64,000 nucleotides of DNA. It comes from an uncultured Bacteroidota bacterium. GTDB lineage: Bacteria > Bacteroidota > Bacteroidia > Chitinophagales > Chitinophagaceae. The translations under genes were made by a program, and so were the position numbers. The notes beneath the pieces are model-generated. The model was not told where the DNA came from and searched no databases. It saw only the letters and a list, made by a program, of their open reading frames with translations. The stretch covers positions 1 through 64,000 of the forward strand of contig CAIVEH010000088.1 in the NCBI GenBank assembly GCA_903904855.1. Reading direction: 5' to 3'. Shown piece after piece: positions 1 through 8,912 of the stretch; within the stretch, counting starts at the first letter, position 1; every line of letters begins with the position of its first letter.

Positions 1-429
1 ATCCATATAATTACCTAATTAGGTAATGCAAAATAAACACAAAAAATACACAAAAGCAAATCTGCTATTGTGTAAGATGAACTTTCAATAATATCAGTTA
101 CCTAACTTTCTCTTGGGTTTGGGTTTAAGATAGGCAGAACCGGATATTTCTTAAATTTTTTAAGGGCTTATAGTTTTCGGACATGAATAACTGGCATGAA
201 AGCTATTCATCCAATTCGTATTATTTGAATAATGCCTGTCGATACTTCATAGGTGTATTGCAGTCAGGACAACAACGCTTTCCAAACTTAAAAAAAGGAG
301 ACAAGGCATAATGGCAGCCCGTATTCAAAACGGGTGCATTCCAAATCTTAGCTGAAATTACTAGCCAAATCTAATTGGCTGCTTTGTTAGAAGCAATGAT
401 AAGAAATTGAATGCGAAGATTTGAGATGA
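1..429. other. Left-edge stretch with no recognisable gene
   Basis: I see no gene here. Stops are frequent in all frames and no family motif appears. A weak inverted repeat (CCCGT ... ACGGG) lies at about 309-323. The segment may be the decayed flank of whatever gene once ended in the T9SS tail remnant that begins at 430. Confidence 0.5.
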
Positions 430-633
430 ACCCTTCTTCAAAATTTATCAGATCTTATTGATTCATAGCAAACTTAGCTGCCTCAAATAGTTGATTATCG
501 GTATCATAAATCATTACCAGCTATATGCCATCAGAAAGTTTGGCAATATCTCTTTCAGTAGCATCATTATGATCAATAACTACCTTGCCATCAAGGCGGG
601 TGATGCACACAGCGACCTTTTGCGGCGCTTCAA
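430..633 (-). pseudogene. Decayed duplicate of a T9SS C-terminal sorting domain
   Basis: Read on the minus strand, this segment matches the 3' end of the giant gene at 701-8725 (positions 677-880) almost base for base, at an offset of about 247 bp. By eye roughly three quarters to four fifths of bases agree, including part of the sequence beyond the stop codon. The translation contains MIYDTDNQLF and AKFAMNQ before a stop, against MIYDTDNQLL and AKFAKIQ in the intact gene. An in-frame TAG replaces the TAC (Tyr) codon of the GMYLVM stretch, so the reading frame is broken. No upstream coding part remains. It is best explained as the stub of a third tandem paralogue that was deleted, or as a tail duplication. 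Confidence 0.8.
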
Positions 634-656
634 CCATACCCCAATAAATAAAAAAA

Positions 657-680
657 GGGGCCACACCAAAGCGTAGCCCC
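657..680 (-). terminator. Rho-independent terminator of the giant gene 701-8725
   Basis: On the minus strand GGGGCTACGC and GTGTGGCCCC form a ten-pair stem (two G-T wobbles) with a TTTG loop, followed at once by a run of seven T. It starts about 20 bp after the stop codon at 701. Confidence 0.85.
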
Positions 681-700
681 TCTTCACAATTTATCAAACC

Positions 701-3700
701 TTACTGGATCTTGGCAAACTTAGCTGTCTTCAGTAGTTGATTATCAGTATCATAAATCATTACCAGGTACATGCCGTCGGCAAGGGTGGAAATATTTATT
801 TCGGTGGCATCAATCTGATCAATAGCTACTTTGCCATCAAGGCTGCTTATGCGCACATTCACTTTTTGCGGTGCATCAATGAACAATGCATTTATTGCCG
901 GATTCGGGTAAAGGGTTATTTCTTTTGTTGTATTGCCGGTATTATTTACAATGGTATTGCAATGTTCAGGTGATACCACAGCTACTGCATGAGTGGCTGA
1001 CCTTGTGCCACAACTATTGGTGACTGAATAGCTGATTGTTGCCGAGCCAACGGCAATACCTGTTACAACACCAGCCGCTACCGTTGCTACCGATGAATTG
1101 CCGCTACTCCAGGTGCCTCCAGTTACAGATTCGGTAAGGGCTATACTAAGTCCCTGGCATACACTGGTGTATCCGGAAATGGTGCCGGGATAAGGTAATC
1201 CGCCAATTGAGATTGCCTTTGTTGCTGCAACGCTGCCGCAGGCATTTGTAACCGTATACCTGATGGTATCTATACCGGCAGACGCCCCTGTTACAACACC
1301 GCCTGAAACTGTGGCATGACTGTTGGCACTGCTCCATACACCACCGGGTGCTGCATCCGTAAGTGTAATGGAAGCTCCCTGGCAAACTGAAGCAGGACCA
1401 GTTATGGTACCTGCGGTTGGCGCTGTCTGCACACTGATCATTACAGAATCGGTAACCGATCCGCAACTGTTGGAAACAGCATAATAAATTTCAGCAGTAC
1501 CTGCCGCTACTCCAGATACAACACCAGTACCGCTGATAGTTGCTACAGATGTATTACTGCTGCTCCATACCCCGCCGAATGTAGCATCAGCCAGGGTTGT
1601 TGTTCCACCAACGCATACATTTGGTGATCCGGTAATAGTTGTTGGAACAGGTGTGGTATTTACGGTATCGGGTCTGGTTGCAATTCCAGGGCATCCGCTG
1701 CCTGCCACACTATAGGTAACGGTAACAACGCCACCTGCAACACCTGTTACAAGGCCTGTGCCGTCAACTGTAGCAACTGAAGGATTACTGCTGCTCCAGG
1801 TACCTCCAGGTGTAGCATCTGCGAATGTAGTAGTGGCACCCAGACACTCATTGCTAATGCCGGAAATGGCAGCAACAACAGGCGCAGTATTAACGGTATT
1901 CAATATTGTTGCTGCCGCGCTGCAACCGAAAGTATTGGTCACTGTATAGTTGATAGCAACAGTGCCTGTAGTAACGCCGGTAACAACACCAGTGGAGCTG
2001 CCAACAGTTGCTATAGCTGTACTACCGCTGCTCCAAACCCCTCCTGGTGTGGCATCGGCCAATGCAGCAGTGGAACCTGGACACTCACTGGCTGAGCCGG
2101 TAATGGCAGCAACAAGAGGTTGCGGATTAACTGTAACGGCCCTGGTTACAAATGATGTACCGCATGTGCCGGAAACCATATAACTGATAGTGACTGTACC
2201 TGCCGATAACCCTGTAACCAAACCTGTACCTGCAACAACAGTTGCAATAGCCGGTGAACCACTGCTCCATGTACCGCCGCCCAGAGGGTCACTCAGGGTG
2301 ATGGTAGCGCCAGGGCAAACAGATGTTGGCCCTGTAATTGCGGGTGTAGAAGTCATCAGGTTAACCGTATCGATCGACGTTACGCTTGTAGGGCAACCAA
2401 ACACATTGGTAACCGTATATGTTATGGTAGTAGTTCCAATTGATATACCTGATGCAATACCTGAAGAGGAACCTATTGTGGCAACAGCAGGTGTACTGCT
2501 GCTCCAGATTCCGCCGGTAGTGGCATCGGTAAGTGTTATTACAGTACCTGTGCACTGGCTTGTTGGCCCGCCTATAGCAGCTACAACAGGTACAGGATTA
2601 ATTGTTATAATCTTACTTGAAGTACCGGTTCCGCAAATGCCGGTTGCAGTATAAAATACTGTATCGACACCGGAACTGATACCATCAACAATTCCGGGGC
2701 CTACCAGCGAACCGTGTGCGTTGCTGATACTCCATGTGCCACCGGGTATAGCATCGGTAAGTGTAATGCCTGAGCCAACACAAACTGATGAACTTCCTGA
2801 AATGACACCGCCACTTGTTGAAGGAAGTATTGTTATCACCTTAACAGCAGAAGCAGAGCCGCAACCGTTAGTAAGTGTATATGATATCGGATCTGTTCCA
2901 CCGGTAACACCTGTAACCATTCCTGCACCCGAAACTGTTGTATTGGCATTGCCTGCACTCCATGTTCCGCCAGTTACTGATTCGCTGAGTGTTATGTTTG
3001 CACCTACACAAACACTGTCGGGTCCGGAAATAGTTCCGGGATCAGGTAAGGCATTGATCACTACCGATGCAGTGGCAGATATGGTACCACATGCATTGGT
3101 TATGGAATAGCTGATAATATCAGTGCCACCGGTAACCCCGGTAACAATGCCTGTTCCGGAACCCACAGTTGCATTGGCGTTAGCAGCGCTCCATACACCA
3201 CCTGGGGTGGCATCTGTTAAAGTAATTGTTGCGCCCTGGCATACACTGGCTGGCCCTGAGATAGTTCCGGGAACCGGAAGCGAATTAATGGCAATAACAT
3301 AAGTAGCCGACCCTACCCCACATGGACCGGTAACTGTGTAGCTGATAGTATCAATTCCGGGAGTTATGCCGGTAACTATACCACCGGGAGCCACTGTTGC
3401 ATTGGCATTGCTGCTGCTCCACGAGCCGCCGGGTACTGCATCTGAAAGTGTGATCAGTGAACTCTGACAAACTGCTGTTGGCCCGGTAATGGTTCCTGCA
3501 GTGGCTGAGGCGCCAATACCAATTGTATAAGTAGCCACGGCTGTGCCACAACTGCTGCTTACTGTATAAGATATGATATCGGTACCGCCTGATAATCCGG
3601 TTACAATACCAGTACTACCCACTGATGCATTGGCATTGCTGCTGCTCCATACGCCACCGGGTGCGCCATCGGTCAGGGTAATATTGCCACCCACGCACAC

Positions 3701-6700
3701 TGCTGTCGGGCCGGCAATAACGCCTGCAGTAAGGAATGCACCTATGGTTATGATTTTAGTAGTTACAGCCGTCCCGCATACATTGCTTACAGTATAAGAA
3801 ATGGTATCAGTTCCGGGGCTTACCGGTGTTACCATACCTGTACCGTCTATAGTTGCATTACTGTTGCTGATGCTCCATGTGCCGCCGGAAACGGCATCTG
3901 TATAGGTTGTTGAGGCGCCAATACACAATGAAGATGGGCCGGTAATAGTCCCGGCTACAGGAACCATATTAACTGTAACTGTATGAGTTGCAATTGCTGT
4001 ACCACAACTGCCGGTTACAGAGTATGAGATCGTATCTACACCTGTAGATACGGCGTTTACAACACCGGTTCCGCTTACAGTGGCAGTACCATTGCTGGCG
4101 CTCCATGTACCACCAGGTGCGGCATCAATAAGTGTTATTGGTGTACCTGAACAAACTGATGAAGGACCTGTAATGGAACCTGCACTTACAGAAGCGCCAA
4201 TGGTGATTATTTTGGTTGTGAATGCTGTGCCGCATGCATTGGTTACCGTGTAGGAAATAGTATCGGTACCCACACTAACAGGCGTTACAACACCTGTCCC
4301 AATTATTGTAGCATGGGCATTGCTTATACTCCACGATCCCCCCGGAGCTGCATCACTATATGTTGCAGGGGTTCCTATGCATAAAGATGACGGACCGGAA
4401 ATAGTGCCTGCTACCGGCAGTGCATTAACTGTAACCACGTGTGTGGCAATGGCCGAACCACATGTGCTGGTAACAGTATAAGATATAGTATCCATTCCTC
4501 CAGTAACACCTGTAACTGTTCCACCTGCAACCGAAGCGCTGCCATTACTTGCACTCCATACACCACCCGGAGCCGGATCAGTTAAAGTAATATGGGCGCC
4601 GGCACATACACTGCTGCCACCCGATATGGTACCTGCAGTAAGGAAGGCCCCTACTGTTATTATTTTTGTTGCTGATGATGTGCCGCAGGCATTTATTACA
4701 GTGTAGGTTATAGTATCAGTCCCGGGGCTTATACCGGTTACCAAACCTGTGGAGGAAATTACTGTTGCCGTAGAATTGCTGGCACTCCATGTGCCTCCGG
4801 TGGTAATGTCAGCAAGGTTAATGAAAGTTCCTGCACATACACTCGACGGGCCTGTGATCGGCAATACACCTGCAGGCTGCACATTTACGGTTGCAGTGGT
4901 CGATACACTGCCGCATGCATTGGCCACAGTATAGCTGATGGTAGCAATACCACTGCTCACTCCCAATACAGACCCTGCGCCTGAAACTGTAGCTATACCC
5001 GGAACCGCGCTACTCCATGTGCCACCTGGTGTGGCATCGCTCAGAGATATTGTGGATCCAACACATACCGCTGAAGGACCGGTTATAGTTCCTGCGCCAG
5101 GTGTTATACTTACAGTAACTGTTGCAGTTACAGAACAGGTACCAATAGAATAAGTAATTGTAGTTGTGCCAGGGGCTACCGAAGTAACTAAACCTCCGGC
5201 TACTGTAGCAATACCAGGTGCGCTGCTGCTCCAGGTTCCGCCTGGAACACCATCTGTTAAAGTTACAGTATTGCCCATACAGATATTTGAAGAGGGTGGT
5301 GATAATGGCGATGGCGCTGCACTAACGGTAATTGTTTTAACCGAATAACATGTGCCTGCTGTATAGGTTATGGTTGCAGTGCCTGCTGATACACCGGTTA
5401 CCAACCCTCCTGCTGATACAGTGGCTACACTGATTGTACTGCTGCTCCAGCTTCCGCCAGAAGTTGCATCGCTCAATAAAGTTGAACCACCTGCACATAT
5501 GATAACTCCACCTGCAGGTGTTATAGCGGCCGGACCTGAAATAACATTAACAGTGTCGTAAACCGAACAGGCACCCAGGGTGTAGGTAATTGGTGCTATT
5601 CCTGTAGCAATACCTGTAACAAGTCCGCCGGCCGAGATTGTAGCTATGCCGGGCGCTCCGCTGGTCCAGCTACCACCCGATGTGGCATCTGATAAAGTAA
5701 CAGTTCCGCCGCCAGAACAAATGGATGGATCATATGGAGTTATGGCAGCCGGGCCATTTACAGTAACCGATTTAACTGCTATACAAGTGCCTATAGTATA
5801 CGATATGTTAGCAGTTCCGGCAGAAACACCTGAAACAAGACCTCCGGCAGAAACGGTTGCGACAGCCGGATTACCGCTGCTCCATGTGCCGCCTGAAGTA
5901 CCATCAGAGAGAAGAGTAGTGGTGCCGGTGCAAATTGTTAACGATCCTGCCGGGGTTATTGGCCCTGGGCCGGTCAGAACTGTTATTGTATCAGTAGCCG
6001 AACAACCTGCTACTGTATAGTATATTACAGCAAGACCTGCCACTCCACCGGTTACAAGGCCACTGCCTGAAACTGAGGCAACAGCAGGTGAACCGCTAGA
6101 CCATGATCCTCCGGATGTGGCATCAGAAAGTGAAACAGTGCCGCCGCTCGCGCAAATGGATGGATTAACTGGAAAAATGGATGCAGGGCCGTTAACGGTT
6201 ACGGTTTTAACTACCGAACAACCGCCCACTGTATAGGATATTACAGCTGTTCCGGCTGAAATACCTGTAACTAAACCTGCGGTACCCACTGTTGCAGTAC
6301 CTGGGGCTGCACTGCTCCATACGCCGCCACTTGTACCATCAGTTAATCCGGTTACAGAACCGATACAAACCGTTACAGCGCCGGGTGGATTAATTGCTGC
6401 CGGGGCTGCATTGACAGTTACGGTAGCCGAAACAAAACAGGTACCTACTGTATACTTTATAGTATCTACCCCGGAACTGACACCTGTTACAACTCCTCCG
6501 GATATTGATGCATGAGTATTGGTAACACTCCAGACTCCGCTACCTGTAGCATCAGTAAAAGTAAAATTGCTGCCCACACACACGGTACCTGATGCAGGCG
6601 AAATTGCTGCAGGCCCGAATATAACCGTAACTGTATCAAGTGTAGCGCATGATCCCACGGTGTAAGAGATGACTGCCCCACCAGCAAGGATGCCTGTAAC

Positions 6701-8725
6701 AACGCCACCGCCACTTACAGTGGCTATTGAAGGATTGGCGCTACTCCATGATCCGCCGCCGCTTGCATCGGTAAGTGTAACAGTGCCGCCCTGGCAGATA
6801 GTGGGTGATCGGGGTAATGCCGGTACCGGCCCGTTAACCGTAACCACCTTAGTGGCGGCACAGGTGCCTATTGTATAACTGACCGTATCAATGCCCGCAA
6901 CCAAACCAGTAACCACACCCGAAACTGAAATAGTTGCATTTGTGTTGCTGACACTCCACGTACCGCCCAATGTGACATCTCCAAGCGAAACCGTGCTTCC
7001 GGTACATACCGTAACAGCGCCTGATGGCGTAATAGGTGAAGGTGCAGTTGTTACTGCAATAACTGCAAATACCGTATCATTACCACATGCATTGCTGACA
7101 ATGTAGGCAATAGAATCATTGAATCCCCCGGTAATTCCAGTTACAACACCGCCCGAAACCGATGCGTAAGGATTCATACTAATCCAGAAACCGCCTGAAG
7201 TGGCATCCGACAAAGTGATAGTAGATCCGGCACAAACACTGGTTGGCCCTGTAATGGGCAATGCCGTTGGCAATGGATTTATGGAAACAATCACTTTTAT
7301 GGAGTCTATGGATATTCCGTCATTTACACGGAATACAAATGAATCCGGGAATGTAGAGCCCGCATTTGGTACATAAACTACGCCCGAAGGACCGCTCAAT
7401 ATGCCTCCGGTAGATGTTCCGGTTGCAAAAGTACCACCGGTACCCAAAAGAAAAGCTCCAGAGTAGATATTTCCATTAACCGCATTTGTGTACAGGCTCC
7501 ATGATTCTGTTTGTCCGACATCGGAATCTGTTATAGCCAGGTAGGGAGTAAGAAGAAGGGAGCCATTTTCGCAAATCGTTACATTCTTAACATGGCTGCT
7601 ATCGAAATAAGGAGCATGGTTATTGTAGGAAACCTCCCTCACTCTGTTGTTTGTATAATCAGCGATAAACAAATTCCCTGATGGGTCCAGATAAACGCCG
7701 GCAGGACCATTAATCATAACACCTGCAGAAGTAGCAGGAGTACCATCACCTGCAAACCCTGCTGTTCCATTACCCACGGCTGTGGTTACGATACCGGTTG
7801 TCAGATTTATTACACGAATCTTGTTGTTCCCGAAATCGGCAATATATAATTGCCCTGCATTGGCAACAATCCCATCCGGATGATTGAATTTTGCAGCAGT
7901 TGCAGGGCCGCCGTCACCGGTTGACCCCGGTGTTACCGCAGTTCCGGCAATAGTTGTTAATATACCTGTTGAAAGGTTAATCTTTCTCAGAATATCATTG
8001 TTTTCATCAGAAAGATAAAGGTTTCCAAGGGCATCAAGAGATACACTATAGGGTGCAGCCAATTTTTGTGCAGTTGCTATCCCATCTCCTGAATAACCTC
8101 CTATACCTGTTCCGGCTATTTTTATCATATTACCGGATGTGTTAATCATTCTGATTTCATTATTCCCCCAGTCAGATATATATATATCACCTCCTCCGTC
8201 TATAGCAATATTGGATGGATGATTAACCAAAGCACTTGTTGCCGGCCCGCCATCCCCGGTAATACCTGAGGTTCCGTTACCGGCTATAGTTGTAATAATA
8301 CCTGACGTATTGATTTTCCGGATACGATTACCGGCCATTTCAGCAATATATATATTCCCTGCTGCGTCAACTGCTACACCATTGGGCTGATTAAGCTTGG
8401 CAGTTGTGGCAGGTACATTATCAAAGTTGTAACCGGCAACACCGGTTCCGGCAATTGTACTGATAATCCCGGCGGGATTGACCATTCTTACCCGGGCATT
8501 AGAATAATCAGCTATATACAGATTGCCTGCGGCATCTTTTGCAATGGTAGTTGGGTTATGAAGTTCTGTACTGGTTGCCGGCACACCGTCACTAAGATAA
8601 CCGCCTGTAGCATTACCAGCAACAGTGTTGATATTCTGTGCTTTTACAGACGAAAAACTGATAAGAAATCCCACGCAAAAAAGAACACAAGTGGTCCTTG
8701 CATTTAGAGATAAAAACTGTTTCAT
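701..8725 (-). CDS. Giant NHL / Ig-like repeat surface protein with T9SS tail
   Basis: A secreted, probably surface-attached protein of about 2,674 aa. Order of parts: signal peptide ending near SVKAQ; NHL-type propeller repeats (about residues 30-370, recurring pattern DAAGNxYIADxxNxRVR, then TIAGTG, then GDGxPAT); a cadherin-like module (about 375-485, ending in FVFRVNDGIS); 28 Ig-like units of 70-78 aa by my count (about 490-2590; each has VCxG, GGxWS, VTGV, and TISYTV followed by NACG or GTC); and a T9SS sorting domain (YPNP, ending KFAKIQ). Nearly every Ig unit has two cysteines, so one disulfide per unit is plausible. I chose ATG 8725 because a TTG six bases upstream overlaps the promoter box at 8729-8736. 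The next gene upstream is a longer paralogue. A role in adhesion or matrix formation is inferred; the ligand is unknown. Confidence 0.85.
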   Translation of the reverse strand: MKQFLSLNARTTCVLFCVGFLISFSSVKAQNINTVAGNATGGYLSDGVPATSTELHNPTTIAKDAAGNLYIADYSNARVRMVNPAGIISTIAGTGVAGYNFDNVPATTAKLNQPNGVAVDAAGNIYIAEMAGNRIRKINTSGIITTIAGNGTSGITGDGGPATSALVNHPSNIAIDGGGDIYISDWGNNEIRMINTSGNMIKIAGTGIGGYSGDGIATAQKLAAPYSVSLDALGNLYLSDENNDILRKINLSTGILTTIAGTAVTPGSTGDGGPATAAKFNHPDGIVANAGQLYIADFGNNKIRVINLTTGIVTTAVGNGTAGFAGDGTPATSAGVMINGPAGVYLDPSGNLFIADYTNNRVREVSYNNHAPYFDSSHVKNVTICENGSLLLTPYLAITDSDVGQTESWSLYTNAVNGNIYSGAFLLGTGGTFATGTSTGGILSGPSGVVYVPNAGSTFPDSFVFRVNDGISIDSIKVIVSINPLPTALPITGPTSVCAGSTITLSDATSGGFWISMNPYASVSGGVVTGITGGFNDSIAYIVSNACGNDTVFAVIAVTTAPSPITPSGAVTVCTGSTVSLGDVTLGGTWSVSNTNATISVSGVVTGLVAGIDTVSYTIGTCAATKVVTVNGPVPALPRSPTICQGGTVTLTDASGGGSWSSANPSIATVSGGGVVTGILAGGAVISYTVGSCATLDTVTVIFGPAAISPASGTVCVGSNFTFTDATGSGVWSVTNTHASISGGVVTGVSSGVDTIKYTVGTCFVSATVTVNAAPAAINPPGAVTVCIGSVTGLTDGTSGGVWSSAAPGTATVGTAGLVTGISAGTAVISYTVGGCSVVKTVTVNGPASIFPVNPSICASGGTVSLSDATSGGSWSSGSPAVASVSGSGLVTGGVAGLAVIYYTVAGCSATDTITVLTGPGPITPAGSLTICTGTTTLLSDGTSGGTWSSGNPAVATVSAGGLVSGVSAGTANISYTIGTCIAVKSVTVNGPAAITPYDPSICSGGGTVTLSDATSGGSWTSGAPGIATISAGGLVTGIATGIAPITYTLGACSVYDTVNVISGPAAITPAGGVIICAGGSTLLSDATSGGSWSSSTISVATVSAGGLVTGVSAGTATITYTAGTCYSVKTITVSAAPSPLSPPSSNICMGNTVTLTDGVPGGTWSSSAPGIATVAGGLVTSVAPGTTTITYSIGTCSVTATVTVSITPGAGTITGPSAVCVGSTISLSDATPGGTWSSAVPGIATVSGAGSVLGVSSGIATISYTVANACGSVSTTATVNVQPAGVLPITGPSSVCAGTFINLADITTGGTWSASNSTATVISSTGLVTGISPGTDTITYTVINACGTSSATKIITVGAFLTAGTISGGSSVCAGAHITLTDPAPGGVWSASNGSASVAGGTVTGVTGGMDTISYTVTSTCGSAIATHVVTVNALPVAGTISGPSSLCIGTPATYSDAAPGGSWSISNAHATIIGTGVVTPVSVGTDTISYTVTNACGTAFTTKIITIGASVSAGSITGPSSVCSGTPITLIDAAPGGTWSASNGTATVSGTGVVNAVSTGVDTISYSVTGSCGTAIATHTVTVNMVPVAGTITGPSSLCIGASTTYTDAVSGGTWSISNSNATIDGTGMVTPVSPGTDTISYTVSNVCGTAVTTKIITIGAFLTAGVIAGPTAVCVGGNITLTDGAPGGVWSSSNANASVGSTGIVTGLSGGTDIISYTVSSSCGTAVATYTIGIGASATAGTITGPTAVCQSSLITLSDAVPGGSWSSSNANATVAPGGIVTGITPGIDTISYTVTGPCGVGSATYVIAINSLPVPGTISGPASVCQGATITLTDATPGGVWSAANANATVGSGTGIVTGVTGGTDIISYSITNACGTISATASVVINALPDPGTISGPDSVCVGANITLSESVTGGTWSAGNANTTVSGAGMVTGVTGGTDPISYTLTNGCGSASAVKVITILPSTSGGVISGSSSVCVGSGITLTDAIPGGTWSISNAHGSLVGPGIVDGISSGVDTVFYTATGICGTGTSSKIITINPVPVVAAIGGPTSQCTGTVITLTDATTGGIWSSSTPAVATIGSSSGIASGISIGTTTITYTVTNVFGCPTSVTSIDTVNLMTSTPAITGPTSVCPGATITLSDPLGGGTWSSGSPAIATVVAGTGLVTGLSAGTVTISYMVSGTCGTSFVTRAVTVNPQPLVAAITGSASECPGSTAALADATPGGVWSSGSTAIATVGSSTGVVTGVTTGTVAINYTVTNTFGCSAAATILNTVNTAPVVAAISGISNECLGATTTFADATPGGTWSSSNPSVATVDGTGLVTGVAGGVVTVTYSVAGSGCPGIATRPDTVNTTPVPTTITGSPNVCVGGTTTLADATFGGVWSSSNTSVATISGTGVVSGVAAGTAEIYYAVSNSCGSVTDSVMISVQTAPTAGTITGPASVCQGASITLTDAAPGGVWSSANSHATVSGGVVTGASAGIDTIRYTVTNACGSVAATKAISIGGLPYPGTISGYTSVCQGLSIALTESVTGGTWSSGNSSVATVAAGVVTGIAVGSATISYSVTNSCGTRSATHAVAVVSPEHCNTIVNNTGNTTKEITLYPNPAINALFIDAPQKVNVRISSLDGKVAIDQIDATEINISTLADGMYLVMIYDTDNQLLKTAKFAKIQ

Positions 8726-8728
8726 AAC

Positions 8729-8736
8729 CAAAAATA
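8729..8736 (-). promoter_or_regulatory. Candidate -7 box (TATTTTTG) of the giant gene
   Basis: The minus strand reads TATTTTTG, a full match to the Bacteroidota -7 consensus TAnnTTTG, only three bases before ATG 8725. If used, the transcript would start inside or just before the coding region and be leaderless. No clear -33 TTTG was seen. Confidence 0.4.
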
Positions 8737-8866
8737 TTTTTACAAAAACTATATAACCTAAAAATAGTAAGAATCCTGCTACTTTTTATGATTTAAAGAC
8801 AATTATTTTCCTAAACCTTTAAATATATTAATACACGGTTAAATTGCAGGTATATTAAACGAAAAA

Positions 8867-8891
8867 AGCCGCCATTTATCAGATGACGGCT
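8867..8891 (-). terminator. Rho-independent terminator of the giant gene 8913-17933
   Basis: On the minus strand AGCCGTCAT and ATGGCGGCT form a nine-pair stem (one T-G wobble) around CTGATAA, followed by six T. It lies about 20 bp after the stop codon at 8913, the same arrangement as for the paralogue downstream. Confidence 0.85.
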
Positions 8892-8912
8892 TTACTTTTT
8901 AGTACAAGTGAT

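Noticed and set aside
491-676. Plus-strand reading frame of 61 codons near the left end
   Set aside because: It is antisense to the decayed T9SS tail and the terminator; no start context or family pattern.
1146-7106. Many reading frames of 60-155 codons on both strands inside the first giant gene
   Set aside because: They follow the 220-bp repeat period of the Ig units in other frames, with repeated low-complexity text; shadows of the real gene.
8725-8731. TTG start six bases upstream for the first giant protein
   Set aside because: It overlaps the TATTTTTG box and gives no better signal peptide than ATG 8725.
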